Positions 53,704-64,000 of a DNA stretch of 64,000 bases are shown piece by piece. The translations under genes and the position numbers were made by a program. Location: NCBI GenBank assembly GCA_002989075.1, contig PSQN01000017.1, positions 2,735,453 through 2,799,452 of the forward strand, in the 5' to 3' direction. The notes below the pieces were generated by a model. The model was not told where the DNA came from. It saw only the letters and a program-made list of their open reading frames with translations, and did no database searches. Position 1 is the stretch's first letter, and every line of letters starts with the position of its first letter. Source of the DNA: Arthonia radiata. Taxonomy: Eukaryota > Ascomycota > Arthoniomycetes > Arthoniales > Arthoniaceae.

Positions 53704-54929
53704 ATGGCGTCTCCGGGGGAAGACGTATCACCGGCGACCGCTTCAACGGGCCCTGAAAGCAGACAAAGCACCGCTGCCAGTGCTGGTGTGGGCCCTGCCT
53801 CCGCCTCAAGCAACCAGCAGTCCAGCGCCGCGCGGAAACGCGCTTCACGAGCTGGCACGCGCAGCGTTTCCACGTTGAGTGCTGCACAGCTCGAGCGCAA
53901 GCGTGCGAACGATCGCGAAGCCCAACGCGCCATCCGAGCGAGGACCAAGGAGCATATCGAGAAGCTCGAGCGGCGGATACACGAGCTCACATCGTCCGAC
54001 GAGCGAAACGAGCAGCTGCTGGCGGCACTCAAGCGCAATAAAGAGCTTGAGGAGGAGAATCAGATGCTTCGAGCGAGCTTGGAGCAGGCGCATTACACGT
54101 TAGGTGTCAGTCCGCCAAGTGCAAGTGAGTTTCACGGTGCTTCCCAGGGTCATTATCAGCCACTGGATCCTGCACTTTCTGGACCATTTCGTCAATAACC
54201 CACGAGGTGGGCCGACTCAATATATGCTGACCTATGAACCTTGAAGACACAGGTTGGCAGTCTGTACCGCACTTGAAGACCCCCATACCTGGCCAACCTA
54301 TGCGCATGTCAAGTCAGCAGGATATGCGAGGTCAGATAACCTCGCCACAATCAGCACTACCCCGTGTCGAATCTACCGGATACCCTCAAGCCCATCCGTG
54401 GCAAAGCTCAAATCCTTTCAGTTCTCCAGTGTCCGCAACCCGCGGGCCCGCGCCCCCACAGCGAAGCGCTGACTCTCAACCTGGAATGCAGGAGCACTGG
54501 AACAAGTATGGACGGGAAAGAGCGCAGACTACACCAATTGATGATTACAAGCCGATGCAAAGCAGCATCTCGCAATCCAGTGGCTACTCGTACATGCCCA
54601 CGCCGCAAGAACAAAGCGCCGGAGGACGGACGAATAGCCAGCCATCAATTTACCAAGGGTCGCCCGAGTCTCACGACCAACGCATGCGGCATTTAAGCGA
54701 GCAGCTTGGTCTGAGCCCAGTTGAAATGAACACATATGGGCCGAACGCCAATCGGCAGGGCCTGATGATGCATCAAAATCAATACCAGCAACAGTCCCAG
54801 CCGCAAATGCAATCGCAGCATACACCTCAGTATCCTCACCCACCCTCAAATTCTATGAAACCATCACCAACCGACCAAGCTCCTCAAGGCCAACAGCAGC
54901 CAATGTTTTACGGTCCGTATTCACGATGA
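53704..54929 (+). CDS. bZIP transcription factor
   Basis: Predicted 365-residue protein in exons 53704-54124 and 54253-54929. The 128-nt intron (GTGAGT/ACACAG) joins VSPPSA to SWQSVPHLKTP. The basic region lies at about residues 64-85 (ERKRANDREAQRAIRARTKEH) and is followed by a short leucine zipper with heptads through IEKLERRIHEL to about residue 127. The canonical N-x7-R of bZIP proteins is altered: the position eight before Arg78 is Asp70, with Asn69 adjacent, a pattern I associate with a fungal subfamily. The C-terminal 220 residues are Gln/Pro/Ser-rich (QQQSQPQMQSQ), consistent with an activation domain. Targets are not predictable. The leader carries short upstream ORFs. Confidence 0.85.
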
Positions 54930-55052
54930 CAACGCATGCCAGCTTCACTGAAATCTTGAGCAATTAGCTGTTCCGGGCAGGCAAACCGCACTCAGAGGAT
55001 GAGATTACGAACTCATTGTTCCATCGACTCTACTATGTATGCTACAGACATG

Positions 55053-56327
55053 CTATGCGGGTTCTGACGGAGCTAATGCGCTTGGACAGCCTGTGGCGCT
55101 GGCTGAGACGGGATTTCGCTGACCCGTGGACGAATTGGAGCCTCTCCTTGCTGTTGCCGGATCTTTGCCAACAGATCAGGGTACTAATGACTTTGTTAGA
55201 ACGGGACAGGTCAAGGCTTCTGCTTGAGCAATGAAGACATACCCATCGCTCTCCCACGTCCGGATGGCTTTTGATACGATTCATGAGCGTTGCTTCTCCA
55301 AGACTCCTCCATCTTCCTTTGACAAACGTGAATTCCACGTCATCTTTTCGGCCACCGCTCCTCGCCAAGTTTTCGTTTTTGAGCTCCCGCACCTCCGCTG
55401 GCACATCCATACTTTCAAATTGAGCGTCGAATGAAACTCCCTGAAAGAACGGTATGCTATACCTAGGACCCAAGCCTGCCTCTGGACTGAGCACTCGATG
55501 TGTTGTTGAGGCGCAAACTCCGTCAGTAATAGCTTCAAGCCCTTGGCCAAGGGCTACAACAAGAGTGGCATCTTTCGGAGGGCAGTCAATCCATTCGCCG
55601 GCCATGTTCTGAGCCTGGAGTCCATGATGGTCGCTTGCTTGCAAAAGATAGCTGGTGAGCATACTATCTTTGTGGGCTCCAACGCCTTGTCCGCCGCCCT
55701 TTCCGGACTCTGGATATTTCACTGCTACTGTCAGTCAGAGAGAAAAAGCAGGGATACACAACGCGTACGAAGTTTCATCTTATGCACTTGGTGGTCATCG
55801 AAGAAACGGTCAAAAGCATTAGCCGGCATGCCCAGGGCTTCGGCAATCAAACTTGTAAAGAAAACGCTCAGCTCCGACAATCGCTGCATATAGGTTTCCA
55901 TCACACTCTTGAAAAGCGGCAATCCATTCTCTGAAGGCCACTGGTTTGGACCCCAAAGATTACACCACACAGGCAACGAAGGATCCGGCAGCTCGTGTGG
56001 CGTCGCCAAGTCCAACTGTTCTCGATGATCAATTTTGCCCGCTGTGATCTCGTTGTCCAGCCGCGAATATCCCAGGAAGCTCTTCTCGTTCTTCATTTCA
56101 ATCCTCAACTTCTCTTCATCTGGAAGCTTCTCGAAGAATGCTTTCGTCTCGGAAATCATGTCACGAATCAAGCTATCAGGTATGCCTGTGTCCGCGATGT
56201 ACAGGAAGCCGACGTTGAGGATGGCGTGCTTCAGGTTGCTGAGGAAGGTGGGTTTGGTCTCTGGCGAGCGGGCCTGAGCGAGGGATAGAGTGGGGATCTC
56301 CGAAAAGGAGAGTGGGTTAGTGGCCAT
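55053..56327 (-). CDS. 2-oxoglutarate/Fe(II) oxygenase (isopenicillin-N-synthase-like)
   Basis: Predicted 389-residue enzyme in exons 56327-55769, 55721-55243 and 55184-55053 (introns 47 and 58 nt). The N-terminal DIOX_N domain reads NVGFLYIADTGIPDSLI and EEKLRIEMKNEKSFLGYSRL. The catalytic jelly roll has the iron ligands His203, Asp205 (GAHKDS) and His261 (STTHRVLSP). Arg273/Ser275 (RYSIPFF) bind the 2-oxoglutarate carboxylate, so it should be active. It also has SYLLQASDHHGLQAQN and DVGERWYPDLL. Such fungal enzymes hydroxylate or desaturate small molecules; the substrate is unknown. Intron 1 ends in CAGTAGCAG: using the first CAG instead of the last adds two residues (LLAVKYP rather than LLKYP). 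No biosynthetic backbone gene lies nearby. Confidence 0.88.
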
Positions 56328-58981
56328 GATGAGCTACGGTCGCTTTTATGCTTCGACAATGTATTATTGACACTTATCTATATGTACATGAACTGTGGAA
56401 GTGATGAACGTCGACCTCTTGCTTCGATCCGCACCCCGCATGTCGCGCCTTCTTCTTGCATCATCGAGCTCTGCGCGCGTACCCTGGTCGAGACTTCCGA
56501 GCATCTCTTTCATATAGCGCCATATATAGTAATTTCCATCGCAGATGTCTCACGCACCCAACCTCAGTCTGTCACAACAGCAGCATGACACTGATTCTAT
56601 TCGCCTTCCTACTAGCGACGCTCCTCGTCAATCAGCCTTACATTCAATTCCCAAGGCCTTTTGATATGCCCGTGAACGCATACAGAATACACGCTGCTGT
56701 GCCGCAACCTGAAACAGCAATAAGAGCGGCTTCCTGATTCAGGCTCATCTCATTTTACAGAAACCCGTTGCGAGCCTTGTTGGCCTGCTTGAGCCTCACC
56801 AAAGCTTGTCAGCTGACAACCACGAACCACGGAAACCACGAGCATGGTTTGACGGGAGCGAAAGTGGCCGACTTCGCTCGGCGAGCAGCCTGCCTGAAAA
56901 GGAACCGCGGCCGATATTGCAATTACGGCAGCGTCCGCTGACAGTGATTCGTTGCCGCCCGTTTTGGTGGCTTGCTTGCGCTGTCCCTAGCCGCCCAGAT
57001 GCGTGGTGGATTGTGAAAATTATGTGCTTGACACTTCGCTCTCGCGCCTCGAGTGTGGTTCTCTTGTTAATGATGTGAGCAGGAATTAAAGACCTTCACA
57101 CATTACTCATCATTGTTCTCTAAGACGAACATCTGCTCCTTTCACAAGTAGTTCTCATGCAAGAGGGAACATCATCAGAAAATATCATTGATACATTTGA
57201 ACATTGATCCGAAGCGCTTTAGCAAACGCCTTCTGATCAAGCTTCACCGCGACTCGCTATATTGACTCACGACCCTTCAGACCGCTTGCGCAAGATCCAC
57301 TCTCTGTCACCAACACGGCGCATCCGTGAGCTTGTGAGTGGGACGGCACGCGGTTTCATGCTACGCGCGATACGCACGAGTGCTCTGAAACGACGGTCCT
57401 CGATCATCCTGGATGTATGTATCAGGTACATGAATGCGGAGTGGCGGCTCTATGGCATTAGGAGTGGACTGTGGAGCTCCACGTACAGCTGCGCAGGCGG
57501 CTGGAGCTGTCTCGGCAGCTGCAAATCCGGACTCAAAGTGATCAGCACTTTGTAGGAAGCAGCCTGACGGGGAGGATTTCTTGTAGGTCCTGCCGAATTT
57601 AATGAATGCAATGACTCGAAAGTCAGGCTTGAAGTGGTTGTGATAGTCAACTCACCGCCTACACTTGCGCTGGACAGGCATAAACCATTTCTATATGTGG
57701 TGAGAGCTTCGGCGTCTTGGTTGTGCTTATCCTGTCGAGCTTATAAAAAACCCGGCTCACTTCTTCTGAGCACTGTTGAAGGATTTTCATACTGGTATAG
57801 ACAACACACCGTCACCACGCACAGGCCTGCACGCAAAATCGCGCGATTGGTCTATCAATTCTGCAGCACCGCTGCATCTCCGCAACTACATCATGAGGCA
57901 AACACGGCTTTGCAATGACGGTTGTGCGGAATTGAATGGCCGCGGTGTTGCTTGGCCTTCTATCCGCGAGTGGCTAAGAAGAGAACGTTGCCCATCTCGA
58001 AAGTTTGCGTATTCTGTTGCTGGCCATAAGCTTTGCCCTCAAAAGAATACCGATGAACAGTTCGAGGACATCAAAGTAAGGCTATGCGCAGTTGGGGTCA
58101 ATCGACCTGCAGCTAGCCGTACCAGGTATGTATTCTTGATCTCGCTCGCTTGACGCAGGAGTGGCAGAGATCTGGAAACAAGCGTCAGTCAAAATCTTGG
58201 GACTCCCAATGAGGCGGCACGTTTTGAGCTCCTGTGCTCCCAAAACACACCCGAGCATCAACCGCCATCATTCACTGGGCCCACAGTAGGTGAGCGCTTC
58301 CCTGTTTGCATTCGCGGGATTCTTACCCTTTGGACGCTGGAGCTCCTTCTTCATGCACGTTTCCCATTATAGAGACATGAGCACGCTATCGCTAAGATAG
58401 CTTCTGAGCTTCCCCTCCGAATGCTGACTGTATATGGTAAGCGGTCCAACATGCTCGCAAAGTCCACGGCGAATCCTTCGGTATTTGCAAGCCGAGTGCC
58501 ATGGACTCGGCCGTGTACACGATCTGCAGGGAGATCTTTACAAGCGCCTATTACGCCAATAATTGTTCAGAACGTTGATCGAGGTTCGCCTTCACGAGAT
58601 CATTGAGCATTTTAACGAATTGCGCAAAATGCTATGAAAATGTTCACCATTGGTATTCTGCCAATGAAGGTCTCCCGGGGTAATTAGGCGAGTTCCATGT
58701 CTACACTGTGCGTGATCGGTTTGTAAATCATCGCATCCTTCGGTGGGCTGATTCGATGCTTTCATGTTCGATCACTCAACGTGCAGGTAGAACGAGTACA
58801 CGTGACCCCTACACACCTGTGTGAAGAGGACATATAATAGACACGCCGACATACAACCAAAAGAGCTTCACTATATGTGGGAATGCGAACGTTGAATTCT
58901 GCTCACTGGTGGACAAGGCCCGAAGGACTGCTGTATCTGGTAGCCCAATCTCTGTCACTATCATTCGGCTTCTTTTTGCAT
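56328..58981. other. Gene-poor intergenic region
   Basis: About 2.65 kb with no supportable gene. A 50-codon frame at 56585-56737 begins MTLILFAFLLATLLVNQP, like a signal peptide, but has no cysteine pattern or homologue I recognise. The rest has short frames on both strands, without inverted repeats, transposase-like frames or RNA genes that I can see. The oxygenase promoter lies at the left end. Confidence 0.45.
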
Positions 58982-60466
58982 TCAATCTACTGGGAACGAG
59001 AAGCTGGCGTTGAACCTTTCTCGTTGATCAAACTTCCTCTTGACTCCCTTCAATCTTGACCAGTTGCTGGAGAAGACTGCCTGCAGATTATGGTTTGGAA
59101 GTATGAAATTAGGAAGGAAGTCACCGTTCGGATGTACTTCCTTTCCGGAAATAAACGCAGGCGCCTCACTCATCAGCTTCAGAGCTCTCTCTTGCACGGC
59201 AGGCAATCTATCCTCAGGCATTGGCTCGCAGCCCGTGCTGAGCTGCAGGACGTGCCGCCTGCCTTTCTGACCATGGGGCCATCCGGTCGCCTCGGACCCA
59301 CCGCCGGACGTAAAGGCCGGCGTCTGCATGATTTCCAGCAGCACGAAGCTTCCCCTTGCAAGATCGCTCTGGTTCTGTACGACCAGCCGAAACCACTCCC
59401 ACGCTCTCACTAAAAACTCGTCATCAATCTTGCCGTCCTCACCCTCGCCCACCAGCGCCGCCTCCAGCCAGCTACACCCCACACCATGCGAATCCTGCCC
59501 ACTCCGCTGCATCTCATGCACCTCCCGTAGGCTCAAATCCCGCGGCTTCTTGCGACCATCCGCCTCCTCCGCGCCTGGAACGTCAAACGCCCACTTGAAT
59601 CCAGCCTCTGAGCGTCCGTGTGCCTCTCCATTGCCATCGTACAGCAGCACCATGATCGAAGGCGTCAAGCTACCTCCATGCAACGCAAGTCCGGCATTGG
59701 CGTCCACCACGAAGACGTGCATGGCCGTCTTCACGTCGTGAGTCTCGTTCGTCCAGCGCGCCACTTGACGCGAAACTTCCCGCACGCTCTTCTCGGGGAA
59801 GAGTACAAGGCCCGCAAACACCTCCTCCGCGTAGGGATGTGCACGGAACCGCAGTTTGACGACGACGCCGAAGTTGCTCCCGCCGCCTCGCAGCGCCCAC
59901 AGCAGTTCCGGGTCGTGCTCAGAAGCCCACACGAGCGAGCCATCGTGCAGGATGACCTGCACGTCAAGCAGGTTTTTGGGATCTGATGACAGGCCCAGCT
60001 CGTGGGAGAGCCAAGAGAAGCCGCCTGTCAGCGTGCTGCCAGTAACCCCAACGTAAGGACATCGGGCGCCGACTACAGCGTGGCCTGGGAGGTTCTCTTC
60101 GACGAAGCGGTCGACGTCGCCCCATTCGGTGCCGGCGGCAACGTCTATAATGGCGCCGTCCGAAGACGTAGAGACGACGGAGATGGATTGAAAAGCTGCA
60201 TCAGAGAGGGAGATTAAGACATCTGAGGCTGAGGCAGAACCGCAGCCTCGACCGCGGACGGCGAAAGTCAGGTCGCTTGTATAGAGGTGCTTGATAGCGG
60301 CTTGAAGCTGCGGTATGGAGGTGGGAATAAGGAGAAGAGATGGGTGGTGGTCGTAGGCTAGAGACCAGGGGAGGGTGTTGGTGCGGTATACAGGGTGGTG
60401 GGGAGGGTAGGTACTAAGGCCTTCAGCCTCAATGGTTGATTTCAAGGCTTCTAGGGAAGTGCTCAT
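58982..60466 (-). CDS. BBE-type FAD-linked oxidoreductase
   Basis: Single exon, 494 residues from MSTSLEALKSTIEAEGL; an in-frame ATG at 60577 would add 37 residues. The FAD-binding PCMH domain comprises LLLIPTSIPQLQAAIKHL, RGRGCGSASASDVLISL (71-87), ARCPYVGVTGSTLTGGFSWL (135-154), ELLWALRGGGSNFGVVVKL. The BBE C-terminal motif appears as FSSNWSRLKGVKRKFDQRERFN. Family members oxidise alcohols, sugars or polyphenols and alkaloid-like compounds. In bicovalent enzymes a His (R-S/G-G-H) and a Cys hold FAD. Here the His position is replaced (RGRGCGS) and only Cys136 remains, so FAD is probably bound non-covalently or through Cys alone. No signal peptide is seen with the short start. It is divergent with tinC. 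Confidence 0.87.
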   Translation of the reverse strand: MSTSLEALKSTIEAEGLSTYPPHHPVYRTNTLPWSLAYDHHPSLLLIPTSIPQLQAAIKHLYTSDLTFAVRGRGCGSASASDVLISLSDAAFQSISVVSTSSDGAIIDVAAGTEWGDVDRFVEENLPGHAVVGARCPYVGVTGSTLTGGFSWLSHELGLSSDPKNLLDVQVILHDGSLVWASEHDPELLWALRGGGSNFGVVVKLRFRAHPYAEEVFAGLVLFPEKSVREVSRQVARWTNETHDVKTAMHVFVVDANAGLALHGGSLTPSIMVLLYDGNGEAHGRSEAGFKWAFDVPGAEEADGRKKPRDLSLREVHEMQRSGQDSHGVGCSWLEAALVGEGEDGKIDDEFLVRAWEWFRLVVQNQSDLARGSFVLLEIMQTPAFTSGGGSEATGWPHGQKGRRHVLQLSTGCEPMPEDRLPAVQERALKLMSEAPAFISGKEVHPNGDFLPNFILPNHNLQAVFSSNWSRLKGVKRKFDQRERFNASFSFPVD

Positions 60467-60836
60467 GGTTCCGTCGAAGTCGTATCGACTTAAGTGTTGA
60501 ACAGGAAAAGGTTTCTGAAATGCAGCTCTTGCAGCGGCTTTTCGCAATGAATGTCTTGTGTCCAAAGGAGCAAACATTACAAATACAACAACATTGAGAC
60601 TATGGGAAAGAGTTTCTGTGCTGTTATGAAAGAGTATTAGTACAACTTTCGAGTAAAGCTAGGAGGACGTGAACGATGTGGTCGGCTAACATGTTCCGCT
60701 CAAGCTGAAAAAGCGCGCTAGTCAACATTAGGCACTATGTTTGGGTGTGAATCTCAAAGTGGGCTATTCGTCCCACACCACGCCTTAACTTGCCCGAATA
60801 CCTCCATTATTCATTACAAGCTCGCATGAACGGGCA
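60467..60836. promoter_or_regulatory. Bidirectional promoter between FAD oxidase and tinC
   Basis: About 370 bp between divergent genes, AT-richer than the flanking coding sequence. No defined element. Confidence 0.45.
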
Positions 60837-63001
60837 ATGGAGGCTTCGAACCTCAACACAGCGGCGTCCTACGTTAACAATCTCCTCCTTGCGCGCGGCC
60901 TCCTCCGCAATGGCAAGTCCGTCGAGTTCGGACGCCTGGCAACATACACCACAAACGAGCCCTCCGACTCCAAGAAGCAGCCCACCGCCGCCCCCATAAT
61001 TGTCGCCGACATCATCAACCTCGTCCACGACCTCATCCTAAAGCGCGACGTAAGCCACCAGGCCCTCACACCCCACAAACAACCCACTGACACCCCCAGC
61101 GCGACGCCGATCACAACGAATCCCTCGCTTCCACCCTCCGCACCCTCCGCACCGAGTCCACGCGCACTCAATCCGATCTCGATCGCCTCAAAACCCGCAA
61201 CGCCGACCTCCGCCGCCAACTCGCCCTCTCAGAGTCCACACAACGCGCCGCTGAAACCACCGCCAAACGCGCTGAATCCTCCGCCCGCGCCCTCCGCGAC
61301 GAGCTCGCCAAGGCGAAAAAGATCGTCGAACAAGTCCGCACGCAATGCGCCAACGACATCCGCAAACGCGACGTCCAGCTCAGCAAGCTGAAGGGCCATC
61401 TCGACGCGCGGGGGCAGCAACGTGGAGCCAATAAGGGAGGCGCAGGCGGCCTGACGATTACGATCACGCCGGGCAAGACGGGCGTGGGCAACGCGCGGGA
61501 AGAGCAGGCGGCGCTGCCGAGCGTTGAGGACGAGCGGTATAATCTGCGGCAGGAGACGACGGAGTTTTTGACGCAGTTGAGTCAGGGGTTGAGTGATGAG
61601 AATGACCAGTTGATTGGGCTGATACGGAGTACGCTGGCGACGTTGAGGGAGCTGCAGGGGTTGCCGCACAATCAGCCGAAGAGGTTGTTGGGGCAGCAGT
61701 CGAGGGGCGGGTTGAGTAGTGGTGGAGTGAGTATTGGGGGCAGTGAGGAGGCGGTGGATGTGACGGAGGTGTCGTATGAGACGTTGTCGAGGGATTTGGA
61801 GCATGTGTTGGGAAGTCTGAGCGATCTGTTGACAAATCCCTCATTCGCGCCGATTGAAGAAGTGCACATTCGTGACGAGGAGATCTCGAGGCTAAGAGAG
61901 GGCTGGGAGAAGATGGAGAAGAGGTGGCAGGAGGCCATGGGTATGATGCAAGGCTGGCGAAAAAGACTGATCAACGGCGGCGACACAATAAGATTGGATG
62001 AGCTGAAGATGGGTCTTACGCTCGGCGACGGCCTCGACAGCCCGTCGAGGCGTCCGTTCGCGCTGCCTGGTAAAGTCGAAGAGACCGCCGACGACGCAGA
62101 GTTGGTGGATGAAGAAGTCTCCAGCGAAGAGCGAGAAGACTCACCAGATGTCAACGATCTCCCAGTGATCGAGGACGAGCTGGGCGCCAATGCTGAGAAG
62201 CCGCTGTTTGAAGCACTACCAAGCGAGAGCTACCGGAGCAGCAGGCCAATCTTCGGCTCTGACGACAATGCGCTGAATGACGAGATGGTGCCGAATGATG
62301 ACAACGCGCTGAACGACGACAGTGCTGCCGAAGAGCCCGCCCTCCGCGAAGCAGACCCAAACACCCTTTCACAACCTTCACCAATCCACGACCGCCTTTC
62401 CCACCTCCAGCTCTCAGACACCGAGAACGCCTCACCGCTCCCTGAACGGCCGCGCTTCAAAGCAGCTGCGTCCACTACGAACAAGGCGTCCAAGGCTTCG
62501 ACGTCCCACCCCAAGCCCGCAACGAACCTTACCAATGCGAGCAAATCCTCCACAAACCTGGTCAACGGGAGCAGGCCAACCTCAAGACCGACTTCACGCA
62601 TACCGTCACGTAAAGCCCCTATTCCAAAGACACTGACCGCACCTCCAAAGCACTCACCTCCAGCGCCCGACCGCTCCCTCAGCGTATCCGAGAAGCTGCA
62701 GCTTGCGGAGAAGGAGGCCAGACGAATGTCATCTTCACCTTTGAATCTGAACGGCGAGGACACGCAAAGAGGCCCTGAGTCACCGCTGGAAATGAAAGCG
62801 AGCAGGGACCAGCATGCGAAGTCTGTGAACGGCCTGGGCATAGAAGACCAAGTCGATGGCCAAGTCTCACGCGTGGGCTCATTGAGGAAGGCAGATACGG
62901 CAAGAAGTCCAGCGAAGAAGACGAGAATTGGGGGGCGCCCGAGACGGAGGAAGAGCACGCTGAGTCCAGATGAGCTGGAGGGATTGATGATGGGACGATG
63001 A
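60837..63001 (+). CDS. tinC: NIMA-interacting protein TINC-like (ADIP domain)
   Basis: Predicted 704-residue protein in exons 60837-61049 and 61100-63001. The 50-nt intron (CTGAC branch, CCCCCAG acceptor) joins DLILKRD to RDADHNESLAS. The first 160 residues match the ADIP/SSX2IP-type domain: AASYVNNLLLARGLLRNGK, ADIINLVHDLILKRD, then a long Arg/Ala/Glu-rich coiled coil. A second helical segment follows (ETTEFLTQLSQGLSDENDQLIGLI and ISRLREGWEKMEKRWQEAM). The last 300 residues are acidic then Ser/Pro-rich and end in a basic RRRKSTLSPDEL motif. Aspergillus TINC was found through interaction with the mitotic kinase NIMA, and related proteins anchor microtubules at spindle poles or centrosomes. 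Third codon positions change from C-ending at the start to G-ending around 61400-61900. Confidence 0.83.
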
Positions 63002-63232
63002 TTTTTGGCATACTTGGTTCAGGTGTCTTGAATGTTTGGTAAATTCGAATGAATACTTCATTAATGCATGGTTGAAAGCCGCTCTGATCTCATTACAAGC
63101 CGTACACGCACCCACAGCGTCACCGGCATCCCATACACGTGCATTACCATAACAAAACGTAACAAAGCCTCCGAAAGCCACATTCTACCATCTTTTGCGC
63201 ATCCCACCATTGCCCCACCCCAACCAAAGTCC

Positions 63233-64000
63233 TCACAACCCATAAAACGCCTGCACCACCGTCCCCCCACCCACCACACTATCCCCCTCCCCCAGCCTAC
63301 CCCTCACCTCCCCAATCTCCCTCCGCACATCCTCCGGCGGCACCCGAAACGCCCCGCGATCCCCCTCCATCCCCGCCAGATCCCTGCTCACCCTTCCCAC
63401 AACCCCCATCGCCTCCCTGTGCCTGTTACTCAAACTCCCGGTACTCCCCTCCAGGATCTGCAGAAACCGCGGCAGTAGGCCAGCCACGAGCTGCGAGTCC
63501 GGCGCCTGCGCCACACCGCAGAGTTCCAGCGCCGCGGCGAGCACGAAATGCAGCATCCACCACGTGCGCACGGGGAGGTTGGAGATTGAGCAGAAGTCGA
63601 GGAAGGCGCGGACGGCGTCGTGGTGGGCGGCTTCGAGGGCGCGGCCGGCGGTGCTGTCTTGCGTCTCTATTGTGAAGCCGCGTTCACCCAGGGCGGGGCG
63701 CGCGACGAGGGCGGAGACGTACGCGGCGTGCAGGCGGAAGGTGTAGTGTTCGTACCTCTCCCTTAACGAATTGCAATTGCCAATGTCAGCGATGCGGAAG
63801 CGGCGGGTGAGATCCGCGAGGTGCGCGTCGAAGCGGGGGAGGTGCTCGGGGTGGTAGGATAAGAGGTGTTGATGGACTGGCTGGGCGGAACCAGGGGTGA
63901 GCGCGGCGTCGGGGATGAGGGCGTAGAGGGAGGTGAGGATGCTGGTGAGGTCCGTGGGGGCGTATTTGGATTCTTCGGCGTGACGTTGGAGGGTGGAGAG
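63233..64000 (-). CDS. C-terminal part of a fungal-specific transcription factor
   Basis: The gene runs off the right edge; the frame is open from position 64000 down to TGA at 63235-63233, giving 255 residues. The sequence is helical, with LTSILTSLYALIPDAAL, RYEHYTFRLHAAYVSALVARPAL, AHHDAVRAFLDFCSISNLPVRTWWML and HFVLAAALELCGV. This pattern of helices with a membrane-like buried segment is what the C-terminal half of the fungal Zn2Cys6 'middle homology' (Fungal_trans) region usually looks like. It closes with LLPRFLQILEGS and a Gly/Arg/Glu-rich tail. The zinc cluster and start, if present, lie outside the window, so the assignment is by overall likeness. C-ending codons dominate upstream and G-ending codons near the end. 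Confidence 0.6.
   Translation of the reverse strand, partial: LSTLQRHAEESKYAPTDLTSILTSLYALIPDAALTPGSAQPVHQHLLSYHPEHLPRFDAHLADLTRRFRIADIGNCNSLRERYEHYTFRLHAAYVSALVARPALGERGFTIETQDSTAGRALEAAHHDAVRAFLDFCSISNLPVRTWWMLHFVLAAALELCGVAQAPDSQLVAGLLPRFLQILEGSTGSLSNRHREAMGVVGRVSRDLAGMEGDRGAFRVPPEDVRREIGEVRGRLGEGDSVVGGGTVVQAFYGL

Noticed and set aside
57634-58153. Overlapping plus frames of about 95 and 125 codons
   Set aside because: No family motif, no plausible splice extension and poor start context.
1-64000. Search for mobile elements, CRISPR arrays, viral or toxin-like genes
   Set aside because: No transposase, reverse transcriptase, long terminal repeats, regularly spaced repeats, viral hallmark genes or toxin families were seen.

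Overview
The window looks like nuclear DNA of a filamentous ascomycete (Pezizomycotina; a Dothideomycete is my best guess). Genes are separate transcription units with mostly 47-80 nt GT-AG introns and CTAAC/CTGAC-like branch sites. The gene families are eukaryotic and typically fungal: Sfp1-type factor, Mtr-type permease, TINC, NPR2, Pmc1, Trk. I see no operons, bacterial features, CRISPR, rRNA, tRNA or intact transposon. I resolved 28 protein-coding genes by joining reading frames across splice sites; two are cut by the window edges.

Layout. 0-17 kb: end of a cut gene, an SFP1-like zinc-finger regulator, a Na+/H+ antiporter, a secreted arylsulfotransferase-like protein, the zinc-knuckle protein Gis2, an F-box protein, the GATOR1/SEACIT subunit NPR2 and a short-chain dehydrogenase. 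17-31 kb: FRG1-like protein, mitochondrial D-lactate dehydrogenase, a secreted tandem-repeat protein, an Mtr-like amino acid permease, a fused alpha-beta succinyl-CoA synthetase-like protein, a small basic protein, SUMO and the CX9C protein Cmc4. 31-50 kb: nucleoporin Nup84/Nup107, Ca2+-ATPase Pmc1, TFIIH subunit Ssl1, a cyclase-family enzyme, a GFA-domain protein, a senescence/spartin-domain protein and a Trk potassium transporter. 50-64 kb: gene-poor stretches around a bZIP factor, a 2-oxoglutarate oxygenase, a BBE-type FAD oxidase, the NIMA-interacting protein TINC and the end of a fungal-specific transcription factor.

How genes relate. This is ordinary chromosome, not one pathway. Several genes share broad themes: nutrient and growth control (SFP1-like, NPR2, Mtr), ion homeostasis (antiporter, Pmc1, Trk) and mitochondria (Dld1, the succinyl-CoA synthetase-like protein, Cmc4). 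Several neighbours are divergent pairs sharing short promoters: F-box/npr2, frg1/dld1, SUMO/cmc4, cyclase/GFA, senescence/trk and FAD oxidase/tinC.

Most worth a second look are: a succinyl-CoA synthetase-like fusion whose beta half has lost its nucleotide-binding lobe; a subset of genes whose third codon positions switch from C to G along the coding strand; a Gis2 gene with 15- and 23-nt exons whose introns all fall inside zinc knuckles; a secreted protein with a near-perfect 21-bp repeat; and leader elements such as an AUG-stop upstream of the bZIP gene. All gene models come from reading sequence by eye, without transcripts or database searches.
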